Shown: positions 12,362 through 24,084, counted from the stretch's first letter. The stretch is 64,000 nucleotides of DNA from Salvator merianae (GCA_003586115.2 QVOM02000049.1:23551765-23615764), one strand, 5' to 3'. Made by a program: numbers and translations. Notes: generated by a model from the letters alone, not told the origin.

Positions 12362-15150
12362 AAGCCTGTAAGAGACATTTGTCGCAAACTAAAATGTTTC
12401 TATACCAATGTGCAGAGCATGGGAAACAAACAAGGAGAACTGGAAATCCTAGCACAGGAAAATAAATATGATGTCATAGGCATAACTGAAACTTGGTGGG
12501 ATGATACACATGATTGGAACACAGAGCTCGAAGGATACAACTTATTTTTAAAAAACAGGCTTAATAAAAGGGGAGGAGGTGTTGCATTGTATGTAAGGAA
12601 AGTATATACCACCACAGAAATTAATCTTTCAGATAATGGAAGCCCTGTAGAAACCGTTTGGGTGAAAATACAAGGAGAGAGCAACACAAAGGATACTGTT
12701 GTAGGAGTTTATTATAGACCCCCTGGACAAACAGAAGATATGGATGAACTATTTATACATCAGATGGCCAAGCTCTCAGGGAAACACGACCTAGCGATTA
12801 TGGGAGATTTTAACTATCCGGACATTTGTTGGGAATCTCTCTCTGGCAAAAGTCACGGGTCCAATAAATTCTTATCCTCTCTGGCAGATAACTTCATTTT
12901 CCAAAGGATGGAGGAAAAAACAAGGGGGTCTGCTATCTTGGACCTAATCCTTACTAACAGGGAGGAAATGGTTGAGGAAGTAAGGGTGACTGGGACCCTG
13001 GGTGGTTGTGACCATGCTATCATTGAGTTTTGGATAACGAAAAGAGAAAGATCTGAAAGGACTCAGACTTCAAGGTTAGACTTCCAGAGGAGCAGATTTT
13101 GATGGACTCAGAAGGAGGGTAGGAAGGATCCATTGGCTGGATGTCTTAAAGGACAGAAATGTCCAAGAAGGATGGGAAATTTTGAGAAAGGAGATTCTAG
13201 AGGCACAATCTTTAACTCCTAAAAGAAGAAAGAATGGCAAGCATCTAAAGAGACCAGGGTGGATGAACCCTGAACTTAATAACTTGCTAAAAAGAAAAAA
13301 AGAAATGTTTAAAAACTGAAAGAGGGGGACATATCAAAAGAAGAATATAATGCAATCTGCAGGAACTGCAGGATAAGTGTCAGAAAGGCTAAAGCTAAAA
13401 ATGAATTGAGGATTGCAAGAGAGGCCAAAAACAATAAAAAAGGGTTTGGGGGGTATGTCAGAAGCAAAAGAAAAGTCAAAGAAGCTATAGGACCTTTAGA
13501 GAATGAGAAGGGTGATTTGGTCAAAAACGACATTGAGAAGGCAGAACTTCTGAACTCCTATTTTGCATCTGTTTTCTCTCAGAAAGGAAATGAAACATCA
13601 GTTGGCCTTCACTGTGCTGTTGAGGGAATAAGAGAATCAAGGCTCTGTATGGACAAGGAGAAGGTGAGGGAACACTTAGCAAACTTAAATGTATTCAAGT
13701 CTCCAGGCCCAGATGAATTACATCCTAGGGTGCTGAAGGAATTAGCTGATATAATTGCTGAACCACTCTCTGTGATATTTGAGAACTCATGGAAAACACA
13801 AGTCCCAGACGATTGGAGAAGGGCGAATGTTGTACCTATCTTTAAAAAAGGAAAGAAGGCTGACCCAGGCAACTACAGGCCTGTGAGCCTGACTTCAATA
13901 CCAGGCAAGATACTTGAACAAATCATTAAACAGCATATATGGGAACACTTGGATGGAAATGCAGTAATTAACCAGAGCCAACATGGATTTTGTAACAAGC
14001 AAGTCATGCCAGACTAATCTCATTTCCTTTTATGACAAAATTACTGGATGGATCGATCAAGGAAAGGCTGTGGACATAGTATATCTTGACTTTAGCAAAG
14101 CATTTGACAAGGTGTCTCATACTATACTTATTGAAAAAATGATCAAATATGGGATTGACAGGACAACTGTTAGGTGGATTCATAACTGGCTTAGTGATCG
14201 TACTCAGAGTGGTCATAAATGGCTTCACATCCGATTGGAAGACTGTCTCGAGTGGGGTACCGCAAGGCTCTGTCTTGGGCCCATTGCTGTTCAACATTTT
14301 TATAAACGATCTGGATGAAGGTGTCGAGGGGACGCTGATCAAATTTGCAGACGACACAAAGCTAGGAGGGGTTGCTAACACTAGGGAGGAGAAGGAGAGG
14401 ATTCAAAAGGATTTGGACAAGCTTGAACAGTTGGCTGAAACTAACAGAATGACATTTAACAGGGAGAAATGCAAAGTTTTACATCTAGGTAAGAAAAATG
14501 AAAATGACAATATCCAATACAGAATGGGAGGAATCTCGCTGAGCAGCAGCACATGTGAAAAGGATCTGGGTGTACTAGTAGATCATAGATTAAACATGAG
14601 TCAACAGTGTGATGCAGCTGCAAAAAAGGCAAACACCATCCTGGGGTGTATCAAGAGGAGCATAGAGTCTAGATCACGAGAAGTAATTGTCCCACTTTAC
14701 TCTTCCTTGGTCAGACCTCATCTGGAGTATTGTGTCCAGTTCTGGGCGCCCCAGTTTAAAAGGGACATTGACAAACTGGAACAAGTTCAGAGAAGGGCGA
14801 CCAAAATGGTGAGCGGTCTGCAAACCATGTCCTACGAGGAACGGTTAAAGAACCTAGGAATGTTTAGCCTGCAGAAGAGAAGACTGAGAGGAGATATGAT
14901 AGCTGTTTTCAAGTATCTGAAGGGCTGTCACAGTGCAGAAGGATTGGCCCTATTCTCAGTTGCACAAGAAGGAAGGACTAGAAACAATGGGATAAAACTT
15001 CAAGGGAGTAGATACAGGCTAGATATTAGGAAAAGCTTTCTGACTGTAAGGGCAATCAGTCACTGGAACAGGTTACCACAGGAGGTGGTGGGCTCTCTGC
15101 TGGAGGTCTTCAAGGAGAGGCTGGACGGATATCTGTCTAGGATGCTTTAG
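12362..15150 (+). pseudogene. CR1 ORF2: AP-like endonuclease plus reverse transcriptase, frameshifted
   Basis: The endonuclease region (about 12395-13060) shows YTNVQSMGNK, the Glu block GITETWW, YYRPPG, MGDFNYPD and CDHAIIEF, the usual catalytic blocks of APE-type LINE endonucleases. The reverse transcriptase follows: SPGPDELHPRVLKEL, NYRPVSLTS, YLDFSKAFDKVSH, SSGVPQGSVLGPLLFNIF and the active site FADDTK (about 14345-14362), then the conserved C-terminal region ending in TAG at 15148-15150. The frame changes at about 13102-13134, 13313, 13985-14000 and 14208; the first two compensate each other. The real start is unclear, because the frame is open upstream of 12395 without an obvious ATG. 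Function known for the family: nicking of target DNA and primed reverse transcription. This copy cannot make one intact protein. Confidence 0.9.
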
Positions 15151-15228
15151 TGAATCCTGCATTGAGCAGGGGTTGGACTCGATGTTCCTGGAGGTCCCTT
15201 CCAACTCTGTGATTCTATGATTCTATGA

Positions 15229-15391
15229 AAAGTCCATCAAGCTGGAAACCACAATGGACTGAAATAAACAAAAGTAAAACACCCAAACCCCAAACTCAAA
15301 AGCCTGGTATTCTAAGAGCCACCAATATCTATCAATTGTATCTATAAAGACAAGACCTTAAACTAACTTCTTTTAATGGCAATTAAGCTAA
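15229..15391. other. Short spacer
   Basis: A-rich spacer between the CR1 tail and the next MITE; no feature seen. Confidence 0.4.
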
Positions 15392-15878
15392 GGGCGCTTT
15401 CTCACTTTCCACCTTAGAACAAGATAATCTTCCTGTTCGAAAGTGAAATTGAACAAGTAGCATGGACACCATATAGCATGGCCATATTCATGAAGACCAG
15501 CAGGATACCAGCATTCACAGTGCAAATGCTGGTATCCTGTGTTCAGTCTTCACCATGACAGTGGCCAGGAAGCATCCAGCCACTGCCATGATCATCAGTA
15601 GCACTGCACAGCATGCAGGGGTGCACAAGCACAATCATGCAATTGTGGAGGCACAGCCACAGCATGCAGCATGGCCATGCATTCACATCACAAATGCACT
15701 TCACCGGAGCTGGATATCAGCTCCCAGTCAAGGTGTGGAGCACAAATTAGTGCTCCACAGCTATCCATCATTGGGTGGAGTGATATGCTGCTCCTGGTCA
15801 CGAGGGCCTCCGCAAAGTGCAGAGGCACTTTGCTAGTGTGTGCCCCGACACTCATTAATTCAAAGTGCAAACAAACCC
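15392..15878. mobile_element. Foldback MITE, copy B of the hairpin family
   Basis: Ends are GGGCGCTTTCTCACTTT and AAAGTGCAAACAAACCC, imperfect inverted repeats. Three hairpins are visible. At 15501-15539 a perfect 15-bp stem (CAGGATACCAGCATT) surrounds the loop CACAGTGCA. At 15735-15758 a perfect 9-bp stem (GTGGAGCAC) surrounds AAATTA. Near the right end AGTGT pairs with ACACT. No coding capacity. The sequence CCAGCATT-loop-AATGCTGG is shared with the copy near 47.3 kb. Confidence 0.65.
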
Positions 15879-16047
15879 TAAGTCGTCTTGAATAGGATTT
15901 TGAGTTTGCTCTGCACAACATCTTGCCTTAAATGCCTTAATGTGTACATATTATTTGTATACCTGTATTTATTATACATATAAAGCGAACATGAATGGGT
16001 ATAAGCAATAAGATAGCTTCAAACTCTCTGCACTTAGTATGAAGTTA
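15879..16047. other. Spacer between two MITE copies
   Basis: AT-rich, nothing recognised. Confidence 0.4.
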
Positions 16048-16862
16048 GAAGCACAGAAACATTCTGGATTGCAACTCTGTTCTAATGTTATCCTGTTCTA
16101 ATATGGAATTGAACATGCAGCGCAGACACAGTCCACCCTGCATGGTTGAAAACTGGACCAGAAGCTGGTACGGAGGTTCACAGTGCGAACGCTGGTAGTC
16201 GTGCCTGATCCTCTCCAAGGTAGTGGCCAGGAAGCATCTGGCTGCTGTCACGGGGACTGGCAGGCCTGCACATCCGGTGCAATCAGCTGACCGTGCCAGT
16301 ACAATTGGGCCATGCAAAGTCTGATCAGGCTGTGCAATGCTCAGTTGGGCCACCCCGATCAGACTGCACGGGTCCGATCAGGGCATTGCACAGCCCAATT
16401 GCATAGGCCTGATTGCACAGGCACGATCAGCTGATTGCCCCTGTGCACGCCTGGCAATACGCAGACCTGCGGGGCCATGACAGCGGCCAGACACTTCCTG
16501 ACCACTGCCAAGGCAAGGATTTGGTGCAGGCCTGATCAGGCATTGTACGGCTGGATTGGGCATCTCACAGCCCGAACGGGCATCGCATGGGCCTGATCGG
16601 GCCTGACTGGGCCCAACAGGCGATCAGCTGATTGTACAGGTCCAATCGGGCAATCGCACCGGTCTGGACTACTTCGACAACAGGTAGGTGTGAATGCATC
16701 TTACCAGGAGGTGAATATCACCTTCTGGTAAGGCTGTGGAGCACTAATTAGTGATTATGAGCGAAATAGCCCGCTCCCGGTTGCTCAGGCCTCTGCCAAG
16801 TGCGAATGCACTTGATTAGCAAGCATTCTCAATGCTTGCTAGTGGCAAGTGCGAACAGGCCC
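16048..16862. mobile_element. Foldback MITE, copy C, with GATCAGG-rich interior
   Basis: Its first 150 bases match copy B in order (…ATCCTGTTC…GAATTGAACA…TTCACAGTGCGAAC…GGCCAGGAAGCATC). Its right end is GGCAAGTGCGAACAGGCC. A 15-bp stem with one mismatch lies at 16700-16732 (loop ATA), and a perfect 10-bp stem at 16818-16840 (AGCAAGCATT, loop CTC). Between 16320 and 16690 there is an extra, GC-rich stretch of short degenerate palindromic words such as CCTGATCGGGC and CGATCAGCTGATTG, which explains its greater length of about 815 bp. The left terminus is diverged and approximate. Confidence 0.6.
16250..16690. repeat. Degenerate minisatellite of GATCAG/GATCGG palindromic words
   Basis: Words such as GATCAGG, CTGATCGGG, GCACAGCCC and CGATCAGCTGATTG (near 16423 and 16623, with the reverse complement near 16281) recur at irregular spacing. 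CpG content is higher than in the flanks. It lies inside copy C of the foldback family. Confidence 0.5.
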
Positions 16863-19070
16863 TCTGATTATCTCTGATAAAATGGAGGAAGGAAGGAACA
16901 TCTATAACTGGGGGGAAAAAACATTTGGAAGGAAGACATCCTAATTCTTGCTGGTTATTTAGCTTGCTTATTGGCCAAATAAATAGTCATCGTAGTTGGC
17001 ATTTTGTTGTTTGTGTCTCAATCCTGTAGGGCTACAAAGGCCAAGAAGCTAGCTCAAGTGATGTTTCATAGTTACGTAATATCACTATTGCTCAGTTTAG
17101 ATTAGTAGTTAATATTTTCTAGTTGGTGTTTTGCCGTCACTGAAGTCCAAGGAGTATTATGTGTCTTGAAAAGCTCTTCGCAAACATTTACATGTATTCA
17201 CTGCAGATGAATGAGCTGTTGGTCTTCTACATATTCCTATATGACTGTTTTCTGAAAGCCATGTTTTGTATCCATAAGGCATATGGCCTATTATGCATTG
17301 AGGCAACTTTTTCAGTTTCTGCTTTGCAATTTTCTAAAACCATTAATAGACTACTTACAATATTCACATCCCTTGATGTTATTTGTGTGCTTTGTAGCTG
17401 ATTTGCATCAAATAATTATGACTTGTTTGACGACATTATAGTAAACACAGCCCCCTAAGTTAGGGTTTCTATACCAAAAAAAAAAAAGACTGATCCTCAT
17501 GGTTGCACAATAGAGGGAATTTTCTTCAAGTGTTACCTGCATGACAAGCTACATCTGGTGAAATCCCCTCTTCTATGCAACTATTAAAGGAGCAGGAGGC
17601 TTGTCCTTTTTTTATATGGTAACCCCACTTTAAGTTCAAAAGATTAGAAAATATTTAGCCATATATTTAAACCAAATTATGGTCCTGAAATTCAGAAGAG
17701 CTTTATTTTGGGTACATTTTAATGTTCTCCTTACAGCAGTTTTAGAGGGAAAATTTGGGGAAATCCTTTATATGGCTACACCTGGTCCTTTACAGCCCAT
17801 GTTTTATCCTATGTTCTTTATATAAAGATGTTCGTTTACAAATCATAAACCTCTTTTTAGTAAGATTTCAAGGTCATTCGGATTTGTTTTATCTTCCATT
17901 ATTGCTTTTCTGACGAGAATGATTTTATTTCTCCAAATGTTGCTAAATTTTGTAGAATTTAATGGGAACTGGTTAATGTTTTGTATGTTTTGTTTTGATA
18001 TTTTGTTTCTTGTTTGCTGTTATTATTTAGTTGAGACTATAATAAGCGAAAACAATATTCTCCACCCTCAGTTTAATATAACTGACCTAAGAAAATACTG
18101 TCCACTCTCAATTTAACGTAAGCATGGTCAGGTTATTATAGAAGATGAACTTGAACTGATTTTTAAACAAATTCAATTTTTAAAATTTCAAGGACATGAA
18201 TGGAAAACCAGAGGAGCACTTCGTCATAGATAAGTGAATAACTTTAGAGAAGCTATTTACTCCCATCATGAATGTGAGGATAATATAATTTCAGAAAGTT
18301 CTTGTCAAGAATGCTGAATGTGGAGTAATTGAGGAAAGGAACTCCTTGGTAGCTTCCACACCAGGCCTACATAGCATATGGCATGAGAACACTCCTGGGC
18401 CAGGAATGGGGCAAGGGCTGTGGTGCATGTTGGCAGTCATCCACAGGACAGCTGCCCCAGTCTGGCCTTGAAAGTTGAACGCTGGAGACATTTCTCCATG
18501 GCCTTATAAACAGCTCTGGAAGTGCCCACCTTCCAGAGCTCAGAGAAATGGCACTGGGATCTGGAACCTGGCCTGGGCCAATCCTGCTACCATCATTTGT
18601 CCACATGGCAGCAGCAGGAACAGGAACCAGCTTAGGCTGGGAAGGTTTTTGCACCTGGGAGTGTTTCTGGATAAGGACAGTGAGGACAGAGGTTCCCCAG
18701 GAGACATATCTCTCAGAAAACATGCTGATATGTAGACCCTGAGATCCAGGATTGCATCTGACACAGTCTAATTGGATGGTTAGGATATTTCTTTGAATGC
18801 TTAATACTAGAATTAAAGAATGTCCTCTGTACAGCCTACTTTGTCTTGATTTTATTTACAGCTTCCTCCCAAAAGTCATTCTAAAGTAATGCAACTGATT
18901 GCTCATATTAGACATCAACTTTCAAATATTTGGAAATACCTCCTCAATACAGAAATGTTTTTATAAGGGAAAGATAGGTGTTTCTACAGTTTGTTTTGTT
19001 TTGCACTGTTTCTTTTATGTTTCACACCGAACAGCTGTGTTTCTGAAATAATATAGCCTTGGAGGTATTC
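16863..19070. other. Long AT-rich interval without a gene
   Basis: 16863-18290 is unique and very T-rich. 18290-18740 is a GC-richer block with several open frames on both strands but no recognisable domain; it may be an old repeat (compare the CATTTGTCCACATGGCAG-like words here and near 26820). Nothing else assigned. Confidence 0.35.
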
Positions 19071-19084
19071 CTTCTTTCCTTCCT

Positions 19085-19151
<67 letters not shown>

Positions 19152-19187
19152 CTTTCTTTCTTTCTTTCTTTCTCTCTCTTTTTTTCT
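19071..19187. repeat. CTTT microsatellite
   Basis: CCTT and CTTT tetranucleotides repeat about 25 times with few interruptions and close with CTCTCTCTTTTTTTCTT. A lysine/glutamate-rich frame on the minus strand is only its translation. Confidence 0.95.
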
Positions 19188-20734
19188 TGGTAGATTCTTA
19201 TATAACTTGATGAATCAGGCATCAAATAATGATCATTATTCAAGGGAAGCTGCTGAGTCAGAAAACCTTTTCTCGGCTATGAATGAGCAAGTAGTATAGC
19301 ACTAGGCACTCAAAGCCTAACCCAATTTGATGGCTTATTTGCCGTGACGTGCAGCATATATAGTGGAAAATCCAGTGAGCTCATCCAACACGGAAAAACG
19401 CATTCTGTCTCAATGCACTTGAATCTTTCGTCAAACTTCTTCCCATAAGCATTAGAACTTTCCTAAGTATGTTGAAGGTAATGAGTTGAATAAGATAATG
19501 ATGTCATGGATTCTAATAAACTGACAACCTCCACAGATAGATTTTGCCTCAGTTCAAATGGAACTACTGCACTCAGCATAGCTGCAAAAATAAGTTTTCA
19601 GAGCTTTCGCAAGCCTGTTTATACTACCCTTTGGTGTTTGCATTTTGCTTTAATTTTGTGACTTGGAGGTGGTGGTGTCATGGACAGGGCTGCAAAGTTT
19701 TGCCACTCATGAGCTTTCTCCAGATTGCGAGAGGAAACACTGGATATAAAGGAGACGCCAGCATTGTCCCTCGCCATGACCTGCCAGACCCGTGCGGGGG
19801 GGGGGCACCTTTCTTTTCTTTTTCATGCACCACAGGACCTCACAAGACACCACCAGTAAGCCAAATCATGCTGGCAAAGCCCTCTTTTCACTACAAATTG
19901 AGCAGTTGATATACTGCAACAGCCTTGATTTACCATCAAGGCTGTCTGGCAGTGCAGCCACAGCACTGGCAAGTTGCCAACCTTTTTGCCACATCTGGCA
20001 GCAGCCTTGGATGAATCTCCCTCTTCCATCCAGACTGAACATAAATGTAACATAGGGAGCACTTCACTCACTCTGAATTGTCTACATCTATTGTCAATGA
20101 TATTGCCATAGTTCATGATGTGATTGGCTAGCATGACTTTCACAATATAATCTCTAAGCAGCTGGAATTATGTTATGATGGAAAAGGAGTGCCAACAAAA
20201 GCAGGAATACAAAGAGAAAATGAACATCTGACAAATGCATGCAAAAATACACAGCAGAAGGGTTTTTTGTTTCAGGGAATATTAAAGCAGGTTTTTTAAT
20301 GTAGTACTTTAATGCTTTTTTATGTTTTTTTAAATATAATTTTTTATTGTTTAAATACTTGAACTTGTACATCAAAAAACATCAACATCAATAGCAGTAA
20401 CAACAAAGAGAAAACCAACAAGGTTACTGTGGAATATTATGAGACCTGAGTCAGAGTGACAGAGAGAGATATTTTGGTGGAGTAAAGTCTGAGTATGATG
20501 GTGCATACGGTAGGAATTTATGCCAGGTTGTATAGAAGGATAACTCATCAGTTTGTCCCTGGAGATTATGGATCTGGACATTGATACAGTTCCATTGTCA
20601 ACCTTCTAAGCCACCCTGAGCTCTCTGAAGTGATAGGGTGGGGTACAAGCATAAGCATATTTACCATGGATTTCCCTAGTACCAAGGAATCCCTAGGTTG
20701 CCCCCCGGGGGGGGGGGGGAGAGACCAAGAAACA
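19188..20734. other. Intergenic DNA, no gene seen
   Basis: Includes a G run at 19797-19806 and a C6/G13 tract at 20701-20719. The block 19660-20050 is GC-richer and unassigned. Confidence 0.35.
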
Positions 20735-20984
20735 GTTAGACAAATTCATGGAGGACAGGTGTATCAACGGCTACTAGAATTGATGTCTAACTACTGCTCC
20801 AGATTGGAGAGACAGGCAGGATGCCTGTAAAGGCCATTTGCAGAGAACTGAGAGCAGATGAAGGTTTTGCCTTTATCTTCTGTTTGGGAATGCCCAGAAG
20901 CAATTGGTGGGCCACTATGTGAGACAGGATGCTGGATTAAATGGGCTATGGCTTGATCCAGCAGGGCTCTTCTTATGTTCTTAT
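20735..20984 (+). mobile_element. CR1-like LINE 3' end
   Basis: Reads AATTCATGGAGGACAGGTGT near the start and CAGCAGGGCTCTTCTTATG followed by TTCTTAT at the end. The TTCTTATG tail and the GGGCTATGGCTTGATCCAG block identify the family; related copies lie near 10.1, 24.1, 41.4 and 52.9 kb. 5' truncated, non-coding. Confidence 0.7.
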
Positions 20985-20990
20985 CACCAT

Positions 20991-21513
20991 TGTTGTAGCC
21001 AAAAGGCTCTTGCTTGGCGCGACTGTCCCAATTGCCAAGACAAGGGAATCGGTCATCTTTACAATGCTTTATTAATATATATTGAGAACAGCATGGCTAC
21101 CCATATGCAAACAAGAATGGGAGCCCCGAGTACAGATTTTCCATACTTTTTATAATGTTTGTAACCTAAGTCCTTTTTCTCATGTAACTTCCCACTTCAC
21201 TTGTATATTTCTACTGTGATTGGCCTACTTCTCATTAAGTTGAATTTCCCATTATCTAAGACTCTCTAATATCTATTGCTAGTTCCAAGGTATTCACTAA
21301 CAAGCTCATAGATAACATATATCCTATCTCTTCTATGTGCAGCTGCATCCTAGCACAAGTCAATTTACAGAAGCAAAAGAGTCCACAAGCTAATTAGCAA
21401 AAAGCACTAGGTCACACAGCTTTTATGATTTCTCTTACTATTTCCTTTGTCTATGTAGCCTAATTGCTCTTTAAGATGGTGTCCCTTATGCTAAGCTTCT
21501 AGCTAGGCATCCA
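20991..21513 (-). mobile_element. Solo LTR of an endogenous retrovirus or LTR retrotransposon, antisense
   Basis: The segment begins TGTTGTAGCC and ends GGCATCCA, so it has TG…CA termini, and CACCAT flanks it on both sides (20985-20990 and 21514-21519), a perfect 6-bp target duplication. Read on the minus strand it has a TATA box (TATAAAAAG, plus-strand 21146-21154) and, about 75 bases further, a polyadenylation signal AATAAA (plus-strand TTTATT at 21068-21073), the correct order and distance for U3-R-U5. No primer site or internal coding sequence follows, so it is a solo LTR left by recombination. A 6-bp duplication is typical of alpha- and betaretrovirus-like elements; the class is an inference. 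Confidence 0.75.
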
Positions 21514-21519
21514 CACCAT

Positions 21520-22565
21520 CACTCACTATTTATTTTACCATTTTATTGAAACTGGGACAAGGGAGAGATCAGGTTGCTGATAAGGCAGCAGTTGGAGAAG
21601 CAATGGGGAAACCAAGACAACAGATGTGTAAGATGACTGTTTTACATAACAGTGTTGTATTTCTGGGACTTGAGCACTTCCTACATAATGTTCTGACACC
21701 ATGGTTGGTCATTAGCAGGAGAAAAGCTGAAAAATGCATGCAAAACAGATTCTGGAGACATTTAGCATGCATTTAGTATGTTGAAGGTGTTTCAGTCAAC
21801 TGTTGCTTGTTCAACATATTACATCTGTTTTCATCCAGAAATCATATAAGAGGATGGGGAGAAACCACAGTCAAAAACGTACAGTACACATATGTTTTCT
21901 TTCTATTCTTTCTATTAATATTATCTTAACTCCCTGCAACATTTCTTCTATGATGTCAGCAGAGAACCTTCCAAAATTGCCTCAGATTTCACTTCAGGCA
22001 ACCTGCAATGGCAACTCTAGTAAACATGAGGAGACAGGTTCCCAACATTTTCTCCCTAGAGGTATTATCACAATCAGTATAAACAGTTCTGTAAGCCAAG
22101 TAGGGCATACTTTACTTGTCTATCATCAAATTTGGAATCCCCAGATTTTTATGAGCTCATGTATTCCATGGAAATCACTGCACTTGTCAATACTATTGAT
22201 CAGCCACAATATACATCTGAATCAAGCAAACTGCAGTGTTCTTAGAGTTCATGTAGGGTTACTATGTTATAAGCAACACCTGGTTAATTTTTTTTCTCTA
22301 CAGTTTTTAAAGCTATAGGAGCTCTGCCCTCTTTTCCATATGGTAATCCTAGTTCACGGGAAGCTTTTGAAATAATACAGCAGGGCATGATTCAAAGGAA
22401 GAATGAAGAAACTTTGGAGTAACATCCAAACAAGGAAATTAAAAAGAAAAATAGAGGACAACTGTGATGACTTGAGACACATACTGCACAGAAATAAAAC
22501 ATGAGATGAGACATGGAGTAAAACTTCCCAGAATACTGTCAATCTTCCTGGTATAGTGACCTCTT
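21520..22565. other. Intergenic DNA, no gene supported
   Basis: Holds a 171-codon frame from 21803, but it lacks a recognisable domain, has AT-driven composition and is not supported by an ATG in good context. Nothing else seen. Confidence 0.4.
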
Positions 22566-22755
22566 AAGCAACATCCATATGGGCACCTAAAGTGGCTCAC
22601 CTTCTGGCCAAGGAGTCAGGCACCTACACCTCTGGAGTGATGCGTTCACACAAACACACACACACAATCAGCCCCTGGGCATCTCCACCAACATCAGAAG
22701 TTCAATTACTGGCGGTGCTGGCTTTCGAATTCTCAGGGCTTCATCACAGTTACAT
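22566..22755. other. Left flank of a large inverted repeat
   Basis: Contains a short CA run (22652-22666). May be part of the following element. Confidence 0.3.
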
Positions 22756-23330
22756 CCTCTCCCTCCATGCAGAAGGACAGAAGAACTGTGAGGAAGAACT
22801 CTTTCAGGCACAAATTATTGAGGGGACATTTTCACACCAGACCAAAATGGCTGCCTTCTTGGATCAGTTTTCGTTTGGTGCAAAAGTGCTTCCTTGAGAA
22901 CCTTGCACCTCCAGAACAGGAAGTCAGGCCAAGTCTCCACTTACCAGAATAAGGTACTTTCATCATCCCAAGAAGCACCTGCTGTCACTCCATCTCCATT
23001 TTCAACAGCACCAGGCATCCCTAGAAGTGATTGTGTGGGCTGTTTTCCAGTGTGATCACACACAGAGGTGCCTCCATAGCAGAATACTTTCTTCATGCCC
23101 TGCATGGAGGCACTGCAGAAAATAGTGCCTCCTTGCTCTGAAATGGAAACAAGGAGGACACCACAAATAGAGGCACCTGCCTCCATCCACCCCAAATGAA
23201 GCCATCTCCACCAGAAGTGAAGACACAGCCTCAGTCAGTTTGGTCTGGTGCAAGAAAGCTTCTCCCTGTAATCTAGGCCTATAAGGCAGTTTCTTATCCC
23301 TCTGTCCCTCTGCACAGAGAGGGAGGAACT
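22756..23330. mobile_element. Large foldback element (inverted-repeat arms about 90 bp)
   Basis: The left arm (about 22760-22850) contains CCCTCCATGCAGAAGGACAG and CACACCAGACCAAAATGG. The right arm (about 23235-23326) contains the diverged reverse complements TTTGGTCTGGTGCAAGAAAG and CTGTCCCTCTGCACAGAG. Between them lies a perfect 10-bp inverted pair, GTGCCTCCAT at 23068-23077 and ATGGAGGCAC at 23104-23113. No coding capacity. A non-autonomous DNA transposon is the simplest reading; ends and superfamily are uncertain. Confidence 0.5.
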
Positions 23331-24084
23331 GCCCCTGGGGACTGGAATGTCTAGTGTATATATTCACCATGCCTGCCTATACCTGGAACAATTCATGCAT
23401 GCTTCATGTGGGTCAGTGGACTGTATACACCATTCTGTTACTAATGCTATGAAGACCTTAAGTAAGAAATGAGCCAGATTCACCTTGTTGTGAAATTTAA
23501 AAGTTATTATCTGCACGCTAAACTGAGAGCACTGTTATATGAAGGTGGCACATAGCCACCAACATGTAATAACCCCCGAAAGGCAACCTGTAGACAGTTT
23601 AAAGCATTCTATGCTCATTCCTTCTTGATAACAAATGTGGAATACAAGGAGGAAGATTAAGGAGGAGATTAGACAATCCCCACTTCTCTTTTCCCCTCCC
23701 CCTGACTGTTTCAGTGTAACAAAATAAGACCACCTGGAAAAGGGCCTTTAGACAAAGGTGACACAATCTGTGCCTTATTCTCACCTCCCAGAGAAGATAA
23801 GTCAGGTAGTGGCTACATCCTGCCTAAGGAATGGTGTGGGAATGCACTTAATACGCCTCAATGACTACACAGGACTCTGGAAGCACCTCGTCAAAAGGAG
23901 ATGCAATAAGTTATTTATCCTGCTCGTCTTTTGAGACAATTTTTGCTCCCAGAGGAGTGGAAGTTGGGGGCCTCTAAGGAGAAGCATCTGACCACCCATG
24001 AAGGTGCCAAAACTTTGGGCTGAAAAGCTCTCCTGGAAGGGGCCTGAGTTTGAAGCTGAATCCTGGACAAATCAGGACAGACAA
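23331..24084. other. Intergenic DNA, no gene seen
   Basis: Mixed composition, no transposon end recognised. Confidence 0.35.

Larger units (their letters stand above)
10770..15228 (+). mobile_element. Near full-length CR1 LINE
   Basis: The element has a GC-richer probable 5' untranslated region (about 10770-11000), an AT-rich stretch, an ORF1-like region, an ORF2-like region with endonuclease and reverse transcriptase, and a short 3' untranslated region. That last part contains GAGGTCCCTTCCAACTCTG and ends in two ATTCTATG units (15211-15228). The ATTCTATG tail is diagnostic of CR1. Both reading frames carry lesions, so it is probably immobile. The relatively few lesions over more than 4 kb suggest a fairly young copy. 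The exact 5' boundary is uncertain by a few hundred bases, and CR1 normally leaves little or no target duplication. Confidence 0.9.

Noticed and set aside
15501..15539. A microRNA precursor
   Set aside because: The stem is only 15 bp, shorter than a normal pre-miRNA, and lies inside a repeated element.
15392..16862. A CRISPR-like array, because of repeated palindromic words
   Set aside because: Repeats are degenerate and irregularly spaced, and the genome is vertebrate.
19022..19243. Lys/Glu-rich minus-strand protein
   Set aside because: Translation of the CTTT microsatellite.
21803..22318. 171-codon frame as a possible gene
   Set aside because: No recognisable domain, signal or ATG context; length is compatible with chance in this much sequence.
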